Assembly: GCA_022702705.1 (NCBI GenBank)
Contig: CM040423.1
Coordinates: forward strand, 46,201,575 to 46,265,574
Reading direction: 5' to 3'
Source of the DNA: Papilionanthe hookeriana x Papilionanthe teres
Taxonomy: Eukaryota; Streptophyta; Magnoliopsida; Asparagales; Orchidaceae
Length of the DNA: 64,000 nt
Under the pieces are notes generated by a model, which was not told where the DNA came from, did not search any database, and was given only the letters and a program-made list of their open reading frames with translations. This document shows positions 1 to 13,000 of this stretch, piece by piece (positions within the stretch are counted from its first letter, which is position 1; each line of letters begins with the position of its first letter). The position numbers and the translations under genes were made by a program.

Positions 1-72
1 GACAAACCAGTACTGAAGAGACAATGACGAAATTTAGTTTCAGTATAATAGAATAGAAACATTATGTCATAC

Positions 73-178
73 CATGCTCAGTAGTAACAGGGAATCGTGA
101 AACATCAGAAATATATGCAATTCTTGATTTTCTTCCAAAGAGGAAGCCTAAACAGACATAATCCTCACCGTGCATCAC
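73..178 (-). CDS. Hydrolase exon 5
   Basis: 106 bp, residues 210-244 plus one base. The acceptor is aatgcag|GTG and the donor CATG|gtatga at 73/72. It encodes VMHGEDYVCLGFLFG and AYISDVSRFP, which carry the third histidine (H212) and an aspartate (D234) expected as metal ligands. Too short to stand out as an ORF. Confidence 0.88.
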
Positions 179-3100
179 CTGCATTCAGAAACAGGGAATG
201 AGAAAGATGATCACGGTTCAAAAACTAAAAAGAAGTTTGGCCTAAAAAGTAGGTGATTAACTGGCAGAGGAACAAACTCTAGGCCGGATGATATAAATGG
301 TTTCTTACAATCCGACTCAATTATCCTCCAATCGAGCTGAGCAACACGTCTTACTTCTTCTCCTTCCTTCAATTTTTTCTTAACCAAATAAGGAAATTTT
401 TCTGCAACACTGTTCCAAAAAGAACTCTTCATGCATGGACAAACAAATACATGAAACATTGATTTGCAATAACAGGTATCAATGAGCGACTTGAGGGAAA
501 TTGTGAAGTAGATTAAATGTAATGGAAACAAATGAGCCAACTTGTACCGCTATTTCATTTTACCGCTGTGTAGAAGCATACTGAGAATCAGAATGAAAGA
601 TGATAAAAACTTCATAAATTTTTTCCTGAAGCTACAAATGTGTTTAGTCATATGAGTTATCGGTGCTAACATAGTCATTCTTATCATTAGTTTTATCTCA
701 ACTAGTTGAGGCCAGCATTATGAATCCCCAATTTTTTGTTCATTCCTATTGATTGTTGTTGAAGGTGCTCAATCGATTCTTAGCAAATCATTTAGAACAA
801 TATCTATCGAAATAAATTTAGGTCAACCCATTTTCATTCCAAAATCTCTTTAATTTTATTAACCAAATAGATGCATTTTCTACCCTTTCTTTATATATGT
901 TCAAATTACCTAAAATTTAGTTTGAGTGACATTATCTTCAAAAGATATTACCCCAAACATGATGTAAAATTTAATTTGTAATACTTCTTTAAAATAAGCT
1001 GACCTACAAAAATTTGAAATGTTAACAAATTGAGATAACATACAACAAATTGAAAGGTTTACCTAATGTAGGTAGTCTTAAGGCCTAAGGTTCACTAATA
1101 TCAACTAAGGTTGTTATATGCCAAAGAAGGATGCAAAAGAACACAATTCGCATTTCCCAACTTCTAATTTAAGGAAGGATTGGTCTCTCTTAATGCAAAA
1201 TCATAGCCCACTACATTCAATCTGAACAATAATTTGGAGGTTATCAAAATTTGAAATTCCACAAGAAATTTGAAAACAATGAGAAAATTTTTGTGGCGAT
1301 TAAGATTCACTAACCAAAACGAGGACTAAAGTTTGTCAATCTTGAAAAAATCTCAATCACACAAACTATTCAAATGCCAATTAGAAAATTCAAGCCTCAT
1401 TTTAGTACCAAGAGAATCATCCCCAATAAATTATGATTCAGTAAATTACTTCAATAATCATCATCCAACAACACATGAATTAAGAGAAGAGCTTACCTTA
1501 TTTAAACATTCAATATTATCTTATCATCCCCAAAAGGTTCTATTTATAACCTAAAAAAAAGTATAAATAAATAACTCCTCAAATAATTTGCAGCAATAAA
1601 AGAAACCCACCAAAGAAACCAAAATGGTAGGGAACACATTCCTTTCTTAAATGATCATCATCTTAACATATTTTACAACAAAAAAAACTAAGAAAAATAA
1701 AAGCCAGGACATGGAGAAACTAAAACAGTATAATGCACTTGATTTGTATTTCAAATGAATAAAGACATTTAGGTTCTCATTATTATTCCCCTTTGAAGAA
1801 AAAATTGATATCGACGAATTAAATTTTGACTACTTTTCATGTAAAGTTCGGCATAACTGATGTGCTTCCTACAAACAGACTAATCAATAAATCATCACAA
1901 GCAGAGCAGCATCCCAAAACATAAGATACCCCTACTATCGCCCATCAGTAATGTAAAAAATTACTATATACAAAATGGCTTATAGAACTAAATGCATTTA
2001 ATAATTTTAAATTTTGGTTTATTAATTTTAGTTAGTTTTGATAAATTAAGTGCTTAGTGATGAAAATCAAAATATGTTTTTCTTAGAGAAAGATAAGATT
2101 TTCTGCCTTCTTTCGCCTCGTAATTTCTTTTCAGCATAGATGAATAAGATATTGTGATAAAATTTTCAAAAAATTTTTTGAAATTACAATCCACCTTAGT
2201 GCACTTAATATTGATAATAATAACATTTTCTATTTTCAACGATGTATTAATAAAAAGTAAGTTGCTGAGGCTTTAAAGAAAATTAATAGTGGAAAATCAG
2301 TAAGACCAGATGGTATTCCAATAAAAGTGTGAAAATATTTAGAATATTTTGAGAATTGGCTTACTAATGTATTGAGTTAAATTATTCATCCTTTTGTCGG
2401 ATTTTCTTTGGTTCCATCAAACTTATCTGAATATTCGAGTCCTGCCCCGTATCTTTAATTTTCTTGTTCTTGCCAGCTCATTTAAACTATATTTAATGAG
2501 TAGGGTTTCCAGGACATGCTCGATCATCAATTCTCGTCATCGAGAACATTTTCAAATTAAATCCAATCTTAGTTTCATTCATAAGAAGTTTTCAAAGATT
2601 CTACAATCGCAAGCTATTGATATCTTTTCTGTACTCATTACAGGCAAGATGTCTCCCAGACTTATTTCTCCCATGATAATGGAAGTAACCTATTCTTTAA
2701 CCCAAATCATCTAAGCAGTGGGACCCCAAACGAGTTCAATGATATGAATTTATCGCAGTATACATTCACAAAGATTTGTCACCTCAACTTCAAGAAGAGA
2801 CTTCATAGTTGTTACCCTCGTTTTTCAAAAATTCCTCAAAACATTTATGTGAGTCACCTCATAATACCATGTAAAAACCTAAGACTTGTGAATACTTGTC
2901 TACTATCCAATTGGAGGAGGGATCAATGATAGAGATTACTTGGAAGAATCTAGGGATTAGAAACCATTCCTATGAGAACAATTCTGACAAAATCCCTATG
3001 TAATATCTGAAATATTATCAATAAATTTCGAAAGTCAAAATTTTCATAACCATCAAAAGATTGGACGAATGATCGAGATTCTGTTTTGAAAGAAAGATCA

Positions 3101-6100
3101 GAGTTTGGCCGATTCAAAATTGTTAAGCCTAGCAAACCCTACTTTAAAAGATCGTTTTACATTCCTTCAACTCCGAAATCATTATTTTATCATTTTAAAT
3201 CAAATTCAAAACTTTATCGCGCACTAAATGGCCGAAACAGGGTCCAAAGAGCCAAACCAAAAGTTTTCAGCTTGGTGTGACCACGCCCAAATTGAGCGTG
3301 ATCACACCATTACTCTTTATTAACACGATTCGACCCTGCTTCCTTCTCTGTTTCGCATACCTCTCCTCCCCGACACCTCCAAATAGCCACGTCGCAAGCT
3401 CATAGAGGAAACTCCCCGGAAGGCTAAAATCAATCGTGCAACACTCAGATTCGAAGGCTCTCGCGATCTTAGGTTAGATCTTCAACTCTGTTTGTGGCAT
3501 ATACAATGGGTTATTGGGTTTTCTTCTCTCTAAGCCTTGCCAAAACCTATCACCCATAAGGCCACTTAAGAAGAGCGGTAGGGTCTATTTTTGAAAAAAA
3601 AAAATTTTGACTGAATGAATCTTCCAAACATCTAGGGCGGAGATTCAGGTTATGATAGCAAGTCGGGAATGGGGAAAGTTTTGTACCATTGTTGGCCCCG
3701 CTATTGTCTCTCTGGTTCGATTTTTGTCAATGATAGTGAGTCCGTTGAAGGACAAGGTTTTGTGTGGGGCAGACAAGTTCCCTTTGATTGACCACCATTA
3801 ACCGTCTATTTTGCCTGAATAATATCCTTAATAGCGAGTATACAAAGTTTCTTACCCCCAATTATCATGATTTTCTTACTGACTCTAAGGGGCATTGGAA
3901 AAAGAAATCGGGGGAGGAGGAGAGTAGGATTAATTTTTCGTTGACCCATGTAAAGTGACTCGATTTTAGCCCACCACTAGCCTCACCAACTTTACAAGGG
4001 ACAGGGCCATTCACAATTTTTGTATTCAGTAGGCTTAGTCCATGGACATCGGGGTAGTTATCCAACATTCTATATTTTATATTGCCAGCTGTCAAACAAC
4101 TATATTCTAAAACATATACTCTCCTAATCGAATCTTACCTCGCACAAAGTATAAAAAAGTTACATGAGTGCTTATACTTACAACTTACATGTTATATACA
4201 AAAGAAGACCAACTCTATTTCCAAAGTTGGCCATAGATGAATTTGTTTGGTGGAGGAGCTAGATTGAGTAGGACAGATCCTGTGCCCAACAAAAAAAATA
4301 AAATAAAATAAAATAAAAATAAATAAATAAATAATCCATAGTGTAGAACAGAACTATTATCGAGTACAAAGCCTACATAACTATCACTGCTATGACATTA
4401 AGCTACACACAAAATGACACAATGGAGGTTGACTATAAAACCTGTAATCAGATATATTGGAAAATGAATCTTCTAGTCTCCAAAACATATTACAATTTCG
4501 TAACTAAGCAATGAACCAGCATAACGAAATATGAGTACGACCACTCATTAAAAATCAAATTCACCTTTTCATTGCATATTGAGTGAGGTAAATGGGAGTA
4601 GGGTCAATATCATTTGTTGGACTAAATGGCTGCACTGCACGGATATCATCCAAACCTAGTATAGCATCGGCGTGTTCATGAGTCAAAATAACCTGCACTC
4701 AACAACAATAACAACAACAAAATGTATCAGTAAAATGCAAACCTTGTGCTTACATCAACTATCTCCCTTGACCATCACCGACTTTTGAAACACTGTTCAT
4801 CAGCAATATGTTGCCATTCAACAAGGGAACGCCATGCAGAAATAGCAATTACAATTCAACATGAAGCTGCATATACATTAACATGGAGCTACGTTTATGC
4901 TATGTGCGCACACAAATACAAATGCACTTTCCGGAACATTTTACAACAAATGTAGAATGTATCAAAATGGAAATTTTTAAAAAATGAACTTTTACAAAAC
5001 TGATGTTAAAGAATAACTTTCAGTTGATATATAAAAACAAACAATTATGAGAAGTCATCACTAAACATTTATGAGAACTAGATTTTAAAAAAGAAGCTTA
5101 ATGTTAGAAATTAAAATAAAATCATCATTAGGGATAAATAATCATAATGAGAAGAAAAAAATTTACATAGAAAAAAAAAAAGATGAAGATAATTATGAAA
5201 TGAAAATAAGGTTTTAAATTGGCATAGCCAAGCAATCTACTTAATTTAGTTATTTTATGATTTTCAATATTTTTAAATTTGTAAATAAATGTTAAATCTA
5301 ACATGATACCCTTTACATGGTAATAAGCTTTTTAAAAAGGTATATCCACAAAGAAGAAGATTTGATGTTAAAACATGTTTATAAATACAATTTCATAATA
5401 TATACCTAAAAAGATCAGTTACTTTATAACTAAGATCGGTATAATAAATTCTTTAAACTCTATGCTCCAAAAATTTCTCTTTGCTAACCATTGGATTATA
5501 TTTGATGAGAATATTATGTTATCTAATTTTTTATTCAAAATTTAAGTAGAAAGTTTGTCTTCCAACCATTAGAATTGATTTAGGTTTCAGAACCAAAAAA
5601 AAATAGAGCACTATTTTTAATATTGTGCAAAAGACACAAATCCACAGTCATATAACACATGCATGCAGTTAAAAATTATATTAGAAAATGATTTATTCCT
5701 CTTAGAAGTTATGAGGATTAACTTTATTTCATTTGATTGGATTTATTTTATTTCCTCTTTAGATTTATTTTTTTGAATTGGATTTATTTCCTTTCTTATT
5801 TTAGGCTTTCCTATATTTATGTTGTTTCATCTATCTCCAAATAATTATTATGAATTGATTAATTGCAAATATAGGTGTCATAGCTTTCTTTCGTGTTATT
5901 TCATTTTTCTTCGTTTTCCTATTCTAGGATTCATATAAGGATAGTCATAGCCCATTCTCATATAAATAATATAATTTTTTGTATTTCTAAAAAGTCAACA
6001 TAGTATCAGAGGACTTGAAAAACAAAAATCCTAAAGTCTCCAGTGGAGGAGAAGAACTCCTACATCCGAAAACTTCCTATTCTCCGCCCCTCGGCTCATC

Positions 6101-9100
6101 TCAACCATATTTGTTATTCCTTCTCGCTCTCCAGTCTCCTTCATCATCGCATCGCGAAGTGGAGAATGCTTCCACATAAATAGCAAGTTTCGAATCTTTT
6201 CTTCGACGCTCACCGACTACTCGGATCCCTTTTCTCCTTGCCGCCCGCTCGATCCAACAAATATATAATTGTATGAACCTTGAAACAACAGATCCTTCCC
6301 CCACCTTCTCTTCTTAGTCACAACCTAAACCGAGGCTTGGAATTAACCAATATGGGAACGGACAGTCGAACGGTGGAAATAAAATAACATTATTCATTTT
6401 CTATAACTTGCTATTAACAAAGAAAAGAAACACTAATCAAAATAAATTAAAACAATACGTTTGATATTAACTCGTTACTGGTTGTCTGCATCTTCTATAA
6501 ATACTGTCTCTTCTAACTCTCATCGTTAATCGCTTAATTAACCTGAAAAGTTAGTTTAAAATAATCATAAGTTAAACGAGCCAGTGAATATTCATAGTTC
6601 TAGACTGCAGCAATATTAGGAAATAAAAGCAATATGCATGTCAGTTAAGCTTCTTTATAAATTAATATTTAACATGTTATTCAAAGAATTTATATCAATA
6701 TCATTTCATATCTATACAACCATCACAGGAGCATCGTCTAAAAATTTATACTACTTAACGTTCTTTAATATCAATATCTTTTTTTTCTATTTACGTGCAC
6801 GGGTCTTAGTGTTCCTCTATCATAATCAATCATGCAAATACAAATATCCAATATCACTTTCTAATAAAGGAATATTCATTAGTCATTTACATAGAAGTCA
6901 AATCATTCAATAAGAATGTGCACATATCATTCCTTCAATATGAACAAAAATTTAATAGAGTTCAAAATCATGAGTTTCAATAATTTCAATATAGCTAATA
7001 ATAGTATCAATAAATGTATTTAGTCTAGAAGAAACAAAATATTACCATAATATATGAACATGAGTACTCACCTCGATGTCGATTAATTTGTTATTGGTCG
7101 TGGTGTCGACTCTTCTAATAATTAAAAACCTAATATGGTATAAAACATATTTAATTTAATATTTTAATAAATTATAAAATTTTCATTATTTGACTATTAA
7201 ATTTCATTCCTATTTTTATGTAATCTTAATTAAATTTATTAACTAAATATAAACCAAAACTTTTTTACCAAAGATTGCACTAGTCAATCCTACTCAAGCT
7301 CGCACACTTCATCTACTTCTACTTCGCTCAAATCTGAAATTCTAAACAAAGGGTCCTACTTTAATAAATCTTTCATTAAGCTTATAATGTGTGTGAATAT
7401 AATTCCATAAACCCTAATACATATAATTAAATTTTACCATTTAAACTTCGGTCCAATCCTAACCACGCAAAAACTCGCAATTCCGCCTCCTCTGTGCAAA
7501 GGCAAGCTTCTCTGCGTGTGTGTGCTGCTCAGTTTCCTCCTTCACACGAGCTCTCGTACGCTAGTCGCTCGACGCCTCCTCATTTAGGTTCCACTCCCTC
7601 TTCATCGCTTCTCCTTCGCATCGAATCGCTCAAAGCTAAAAAGAACTACTTTGTCTTCCTCTTCAACTCGACAGTAGCGCGATCCTTTGCTCAAGAGCTC
7701 GGCTTCGACTCTCTCGCACGAGCCTTCTTCCTCCTGCTTCCTTATACTCTGCATGATACAGATGTTGCCTTCTCTGCTCAACAGAGATGTCGCCTCTGCC
7801 CTAACCGTCGCGTCGTCTTCCTCTCCCTCTCACACTGCACGACGCCTAGATAAATTGATATATGATTTATATAAACGAAATCACCTGCTAAACTCCGACC
7901 TCTCGTTTCCTCTCCCCTCTGTTCGTTTTCTCTGACTCATCATTTCTCCTTCTATTGTTCTTCACTTCGTCTCCCCTGTAATCGAAACGGGACAATTACA
8001 TTCTTTCCCACTTACAAAAAAAATTTTATCCTTGAAATTTATAAATAAATGACAAGTCACATCTCATTAAGCATGATAACATCAACTAAATGTTTATATT
8101 TATTTATAAAGAAATTTAACTGCAGACATATTATTTTTTTTCCTTGTATTGTTGTAGTTTATAAGCATGAATATTCATTAACTTTGTTTAGCTTACTATT
8201 GTTTTAACAAACATTTTAGGTTTAGATAAATTATTAAAAAATGAGCGATAGACAAGAAATATTTACAGACGACGGGAATAACCAGTAACGAGATAATTTT
8301 AATTATGCTGCTTTAATTTATTTTGTAGTGGCTCTTTCGTCTGTTAAATTGTAAGTTAAGATAGAAAATTTAATTCACATCGTCCAACCGTCTGTACCCG
8401 TCTTGGCATTTTCCAAACCCTATGACGGATCACGAGAAAAGTGGTATCAAAGCTCAAGGTTTGGGATTAATTAAAACAATCTGGATGAAAGGACCATTAA
8501 GGTAATCATAAGAAAACTTTAACTCAAATTAATAAGTATATCCATTCAAACACAAGGCTAATACTGAAATTATAGAAGAAGAGAGTCTAAAAGAAAATGC
8601 TTAAAGAGTTGTGACGTGCGGTCCGTTGTTATAAATCTTCAGGACAAAATTTTTATAAGTGGGGAAGATTATAAATTTCTGTTTCATTTACCTTGGGAGA
8701 CAAATCGAGGAGTTGTGAGAAAGAAAATGAGAAATCAGTAAGCCAAAGAGAGGGGAGGTTAAGCGAAAGAATCGGGAAGCCGAATAGGTGAAGTTCGCCT
8801 ATAAATGATGACAAATAACCTACCTGGGAGTCGAGTCGAAGAAAGAGTTTTGTTGAGCTTCAAGCGATCCGGTGCGAAGAGAAGCGAGGAAGGTGGGAGC
8901 GGCGAAGGAACCAGTGTCCTAGCCTGCCAACAAAAAAGAAGAGAGGAAGGAGCATCGTAGAGGAAGAGAAGAGGAGCGGTCTCGATGTCTGGTGACGATG
9001 TCTATATCGAGCCTAGAGGAGAAACCGAAGTCGTTGTCAAGCATAGGAGGCGAGTGCAGAAGAACCTTATGCGCGCGACAAAGCTCGATTTCAGGCGTTG

Positions 9101-10043
9101 GAGGGTAGCGTCATAGGCCGAGAGGCTCGTGTGGATCGCATGAAGAAGAGATCTCTGGCGTTCAAATCGAGTCGTAGCCTGAAGAAGTATCACCGCACTC
9201 GATGGAGAAACCGGGGCTCGTGTACAGTTCTCGAACAGTTCTCGAGCATGAACATGGTTGTTATTTATTTAAGTAAATATTATATATATTATGTATGAGT
9301 TTATTATTTAAAGGATAAAACTTAAATGAACTTGATTCGGGTACCTAAAGAAATGTTAAGAGTTTTAATTTAAAATATATTTTATATAAATAAATAATAT
9401 TTAAATATTAATATTTTTTACAATAATTAAATTTAAAGTTGAAAATATTTAAATACTAAATATTTTAATACAACAATAATTAATAATTAAATTACAATTA
9501 ACCGATAATTGATAATATATATTGCATAAGTGATAATGTGAATGAAATAAGATAAGAGCAAATGTAACGTCTATTATCGAGAGAAGATCTTGCATTCTTA
9601 TATCTCAGTGATATTTTGTTTCGCCTATATCAAATACATTCATTAGTACTATCATTAGCTATATTAAATTTACTGCAACCTAATGATTTTGAATTCTACT
9701 GAATTTTTGTTCATACTGTAGGGAATGATATGTGTGCAAATCAATATTGAATGCTTTGAATGCTATGAAATGATATATGAATATTTTTTTATTAGAAAGT
9801 GATATTTTTATTAGATGTTTGTATGTTCATGATTGAATATGATGGGCTCGCCTTTGATGGTACTAATAAGAGAACACTAAGGTTCACGTCCACGTAAATG
9901 GAAAAGATATTGATATTAAAATAACTTAAGTGGTACAAATTTTTAGACTGTACTTATGTAACAGTTTTATAAATATTAAATGTTATTGATATAACATCGA
10001 TGTTGACTATTTGAATGACATATTAAATAAGCTTAATTGACAT

Positions 10044-10077
<34 letters not shown>

Positions 10078-13000
10078 TATTGTTGTAGTTTGAAAGTATA
10101 ATATTTACAGGCTTTGCTTAGTTTATTGTTGCTTTAACTAATTTTTTATGTTTAATTAGTTATTAAAATATGAGCTATAGACAATAAAATATTTATATAT
10201 GATGGGGACAACTAATAACAATGTAATCAACCATTACATGAGCACCATTTAACATCTTAAATTATAAATTAATATAAAAAATTTAATTAACACCTTCCAA
10301 TTGATTCCAACCTCCCGGCTGAGTCATCACATTCTTTACACTCGCAATCCTACCAAAGAGAATGTCGGTGCCGCCGTGAAACAGCCACAGTGGAGGTGCG
10401 ATACCACCGAATATAGCGTGAACTCCGTAGATGATATCATTGTCATCCATCTTCTCCACCTCGACCGCCACCAGGCCGAAGAATCACGCGAGCAGCAGCC
10501 ACAAAAATTCGAGCTCTGGTCGTCATCCTTGTCTTAGTCTCTGGCGGCAACAGAGGGTTATATCGTAGTTATTAGAAGCAGAAATAACAGGTTCAGAAAA
10601 TGAAGTGCAGGATCGGCGGCAGCCTGATATAAGCTTGATGTGGCTCATTTTTTGTTGCATGGTCGTCGGATGGTGCAGTACGGTTGGGTTCTCCAACTTT
10701 CTCTCCTAACTCCCTATCTCGAGACCCTTAGGCTTCCTCATGCTTTGCCTTCTATCATGTGGCTTTGCGGTCCCATTGAAGGGTTTCTTGTTGGACCTAC
10801 AGTTGACTTTTTTAATGATAGATGCAACTCAAGTTTTCGCTGGAGGAGGTCATTTATTTTTACAGGAGACCTCATTATCTGCTTATCAGTGTTGGTGATT
10901 GGGCACTCATCAGAAAATGGAACAGCACCAGGCGATACAAAGAAAAACTGCAATACCTATGTTGGTCTTTGTTGGTAAGCTGCTCTTATGTATGTGATTC
11001 GCTTTTGGGCGTAGGATTTCTCTATCAATGCAGGTCAGGGACTTGCTCGAGCAATGATGGTTGATCAATTTGAAAAACATGGATGCAACATAGGAAATAA
11101 AATATATGCCTTTTGGATGTCTTTGGGAAACGACATATATTGTGATCCTACGTTGTCACGCAATCCCAAGCCCAGCTTCTTCCCTATTCTGTTTCATTTC
11201 TCATGTTAATCAAATGAAGGAAAGCTCTGTTACGTTAATCCAAAGAATTCCCATTTGAGTCATATGCCCAAATTAAATTTTCTGCAGTTTTGCATATTCG
11301 ATACCCAAATACACTGATCTGAGCCCAAAAATAGTGGTTTATTTCCTTTGTTTATTTACTCTTGACCTCATTTTCAGTGAGGTCTTAGTTTTATTTTTCT
11401 CCTTAGAGCTTAGGATCTAACCTTAGGATTCCTTGTTGACCATCCTAAAAGACTAGTATTGGAACTCATCTACATAGTACTGCGAACCACTTCTTGACCC
11501 ATTTTTGTGAGACCTCGCATGAGTAGTTCCAAGCACTCGGCACATAGTTGCAGGGGCTAAGGACTAACATGTAGAGAGCCCAAAAATGAGTTCCTACAAG
11601 ACCAGACAGCTTTAGGTGAACCTTCCGTGACTCGAAAACGCAAACACTACAATTCCCTCATTCGACGCGCACAAACCTAAAAATTAACGTTACCGACACT
11701 CACACACATGGCACCGTTAATTAAACCAAAATCAATTTTCAAAATGGTCTGTCGCAAGCTAAAAATTCAAAGAAAACCGAATTTTATGCATTTTTGGCCC
11801 GACTGTCGACGAACTGGTCCGGATCACCCCGGATGACGAAATGAACCACGTGGATGTGTCTGGGACGTCAACTTTAGCTATAAATTACATCCATATCAAT
11901 ATGGTTTTGAGCGCGAACAATTAGCACGAAAATCGATGCACGTCTTTTTTAGCTAGGCGTGGGTTCAGGCTCCGCCTCGGTTCAATTCGGGCTGAACACG
12001 GGCTAATCACTTCTGCCCTCCTAATTTCAAATTTTCAAATTTTAAATGGGCCATTTAATCTCACCTTAATTGAGAGTTAAAATTTTCCAATTGAGCCGTT
12101 TGCATCAACATAAACAATTGAATTCCCCATCAATGCTTCGTGTAACGGCTCCCTCAAAATTTTGCTACACAATTCGATTGCTCCCCTCCTTCCTGACATT
12201 CGGCTCTCCCCATTCGACCTCTCTTCCTCACGCTCGACATAGAAGCCCACTCCTGTTGCCATTTCTCCTCTCTGGGAACCGAGACCTCGATCCCGCCTTC
12301 TCCTCACGCCCAACAAACCAAGCCGCTCGTCTCTCTGCGCCGAAGCCCCGCTCGCCTTCTGCCTCTCGTTCGACTCACATCCTCTTCTCTGCACCGAAAC
12401 TCCCGCCTGCTTCGCCTCCCTCCTCGCCGAATAGGTCGCAGCCCTCGCCTCCTCCCTCTGCGTCAAAACCCTCACCTGGTCTCCATTGAAACCCGCACCT
12501 GCTCCTCTCTCTCTCTCGCACGACCAAGCAGCCGCACGCCTGCTTCGCTTCCCCGCCAGTTAGTTTACAAAAGTAAAATCGGCATTGTGGTGTCAACTCA
12601 AATCTGGAAGAAGAAAGTGAGAAACTAATTTGAGAAATCTGAGCTTCCAACCTTTAAATTAACATAGAATCTCCTCTATTTACACTCAAAACTCTTCTTG
12701 TTAGCTTTAAACTGAACATTTACTTAATTTTTCTTAGGTACTTCCACTTGGGTGATAATTAAAAAAAAAGTCAGAATTGAGAATTACTGCAGCTATCTTG
12801 AAATTCAAAATGAGGGTTTACATACATGCCACTTATTTCTTTTGTATTTATTCTCTAACATCTAAACACAAGTCTTTACATGTACGCCACTAATCTTATA
12901 AATGAAGAAGTATATTTCAGTTTATTTTTTTTTTAAGCTTAAATTTTGGTATTTTTGATGTGACGTGAGATGTTTGGGTGTCATAAATATAAAAAAAAAA

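Noticed and set aside
10283..10537. Minus frame with IFGGIAPPLWLFHGG and an overlapping plus frame
   Set aside because: Looked like a membrane protein piece at first, but I could not match it to a family, and it overlaps the end of a dispersed repeat.
12070..12650. Open frames of 90-139 codons on both strands, Pro/Ser/Arg-rich
   Set aside because: They overlap on both strands in a CT-rich, GC-rich block of the giant element, and the matching block of the other copy (15566-16386) does not preserve the same frames.
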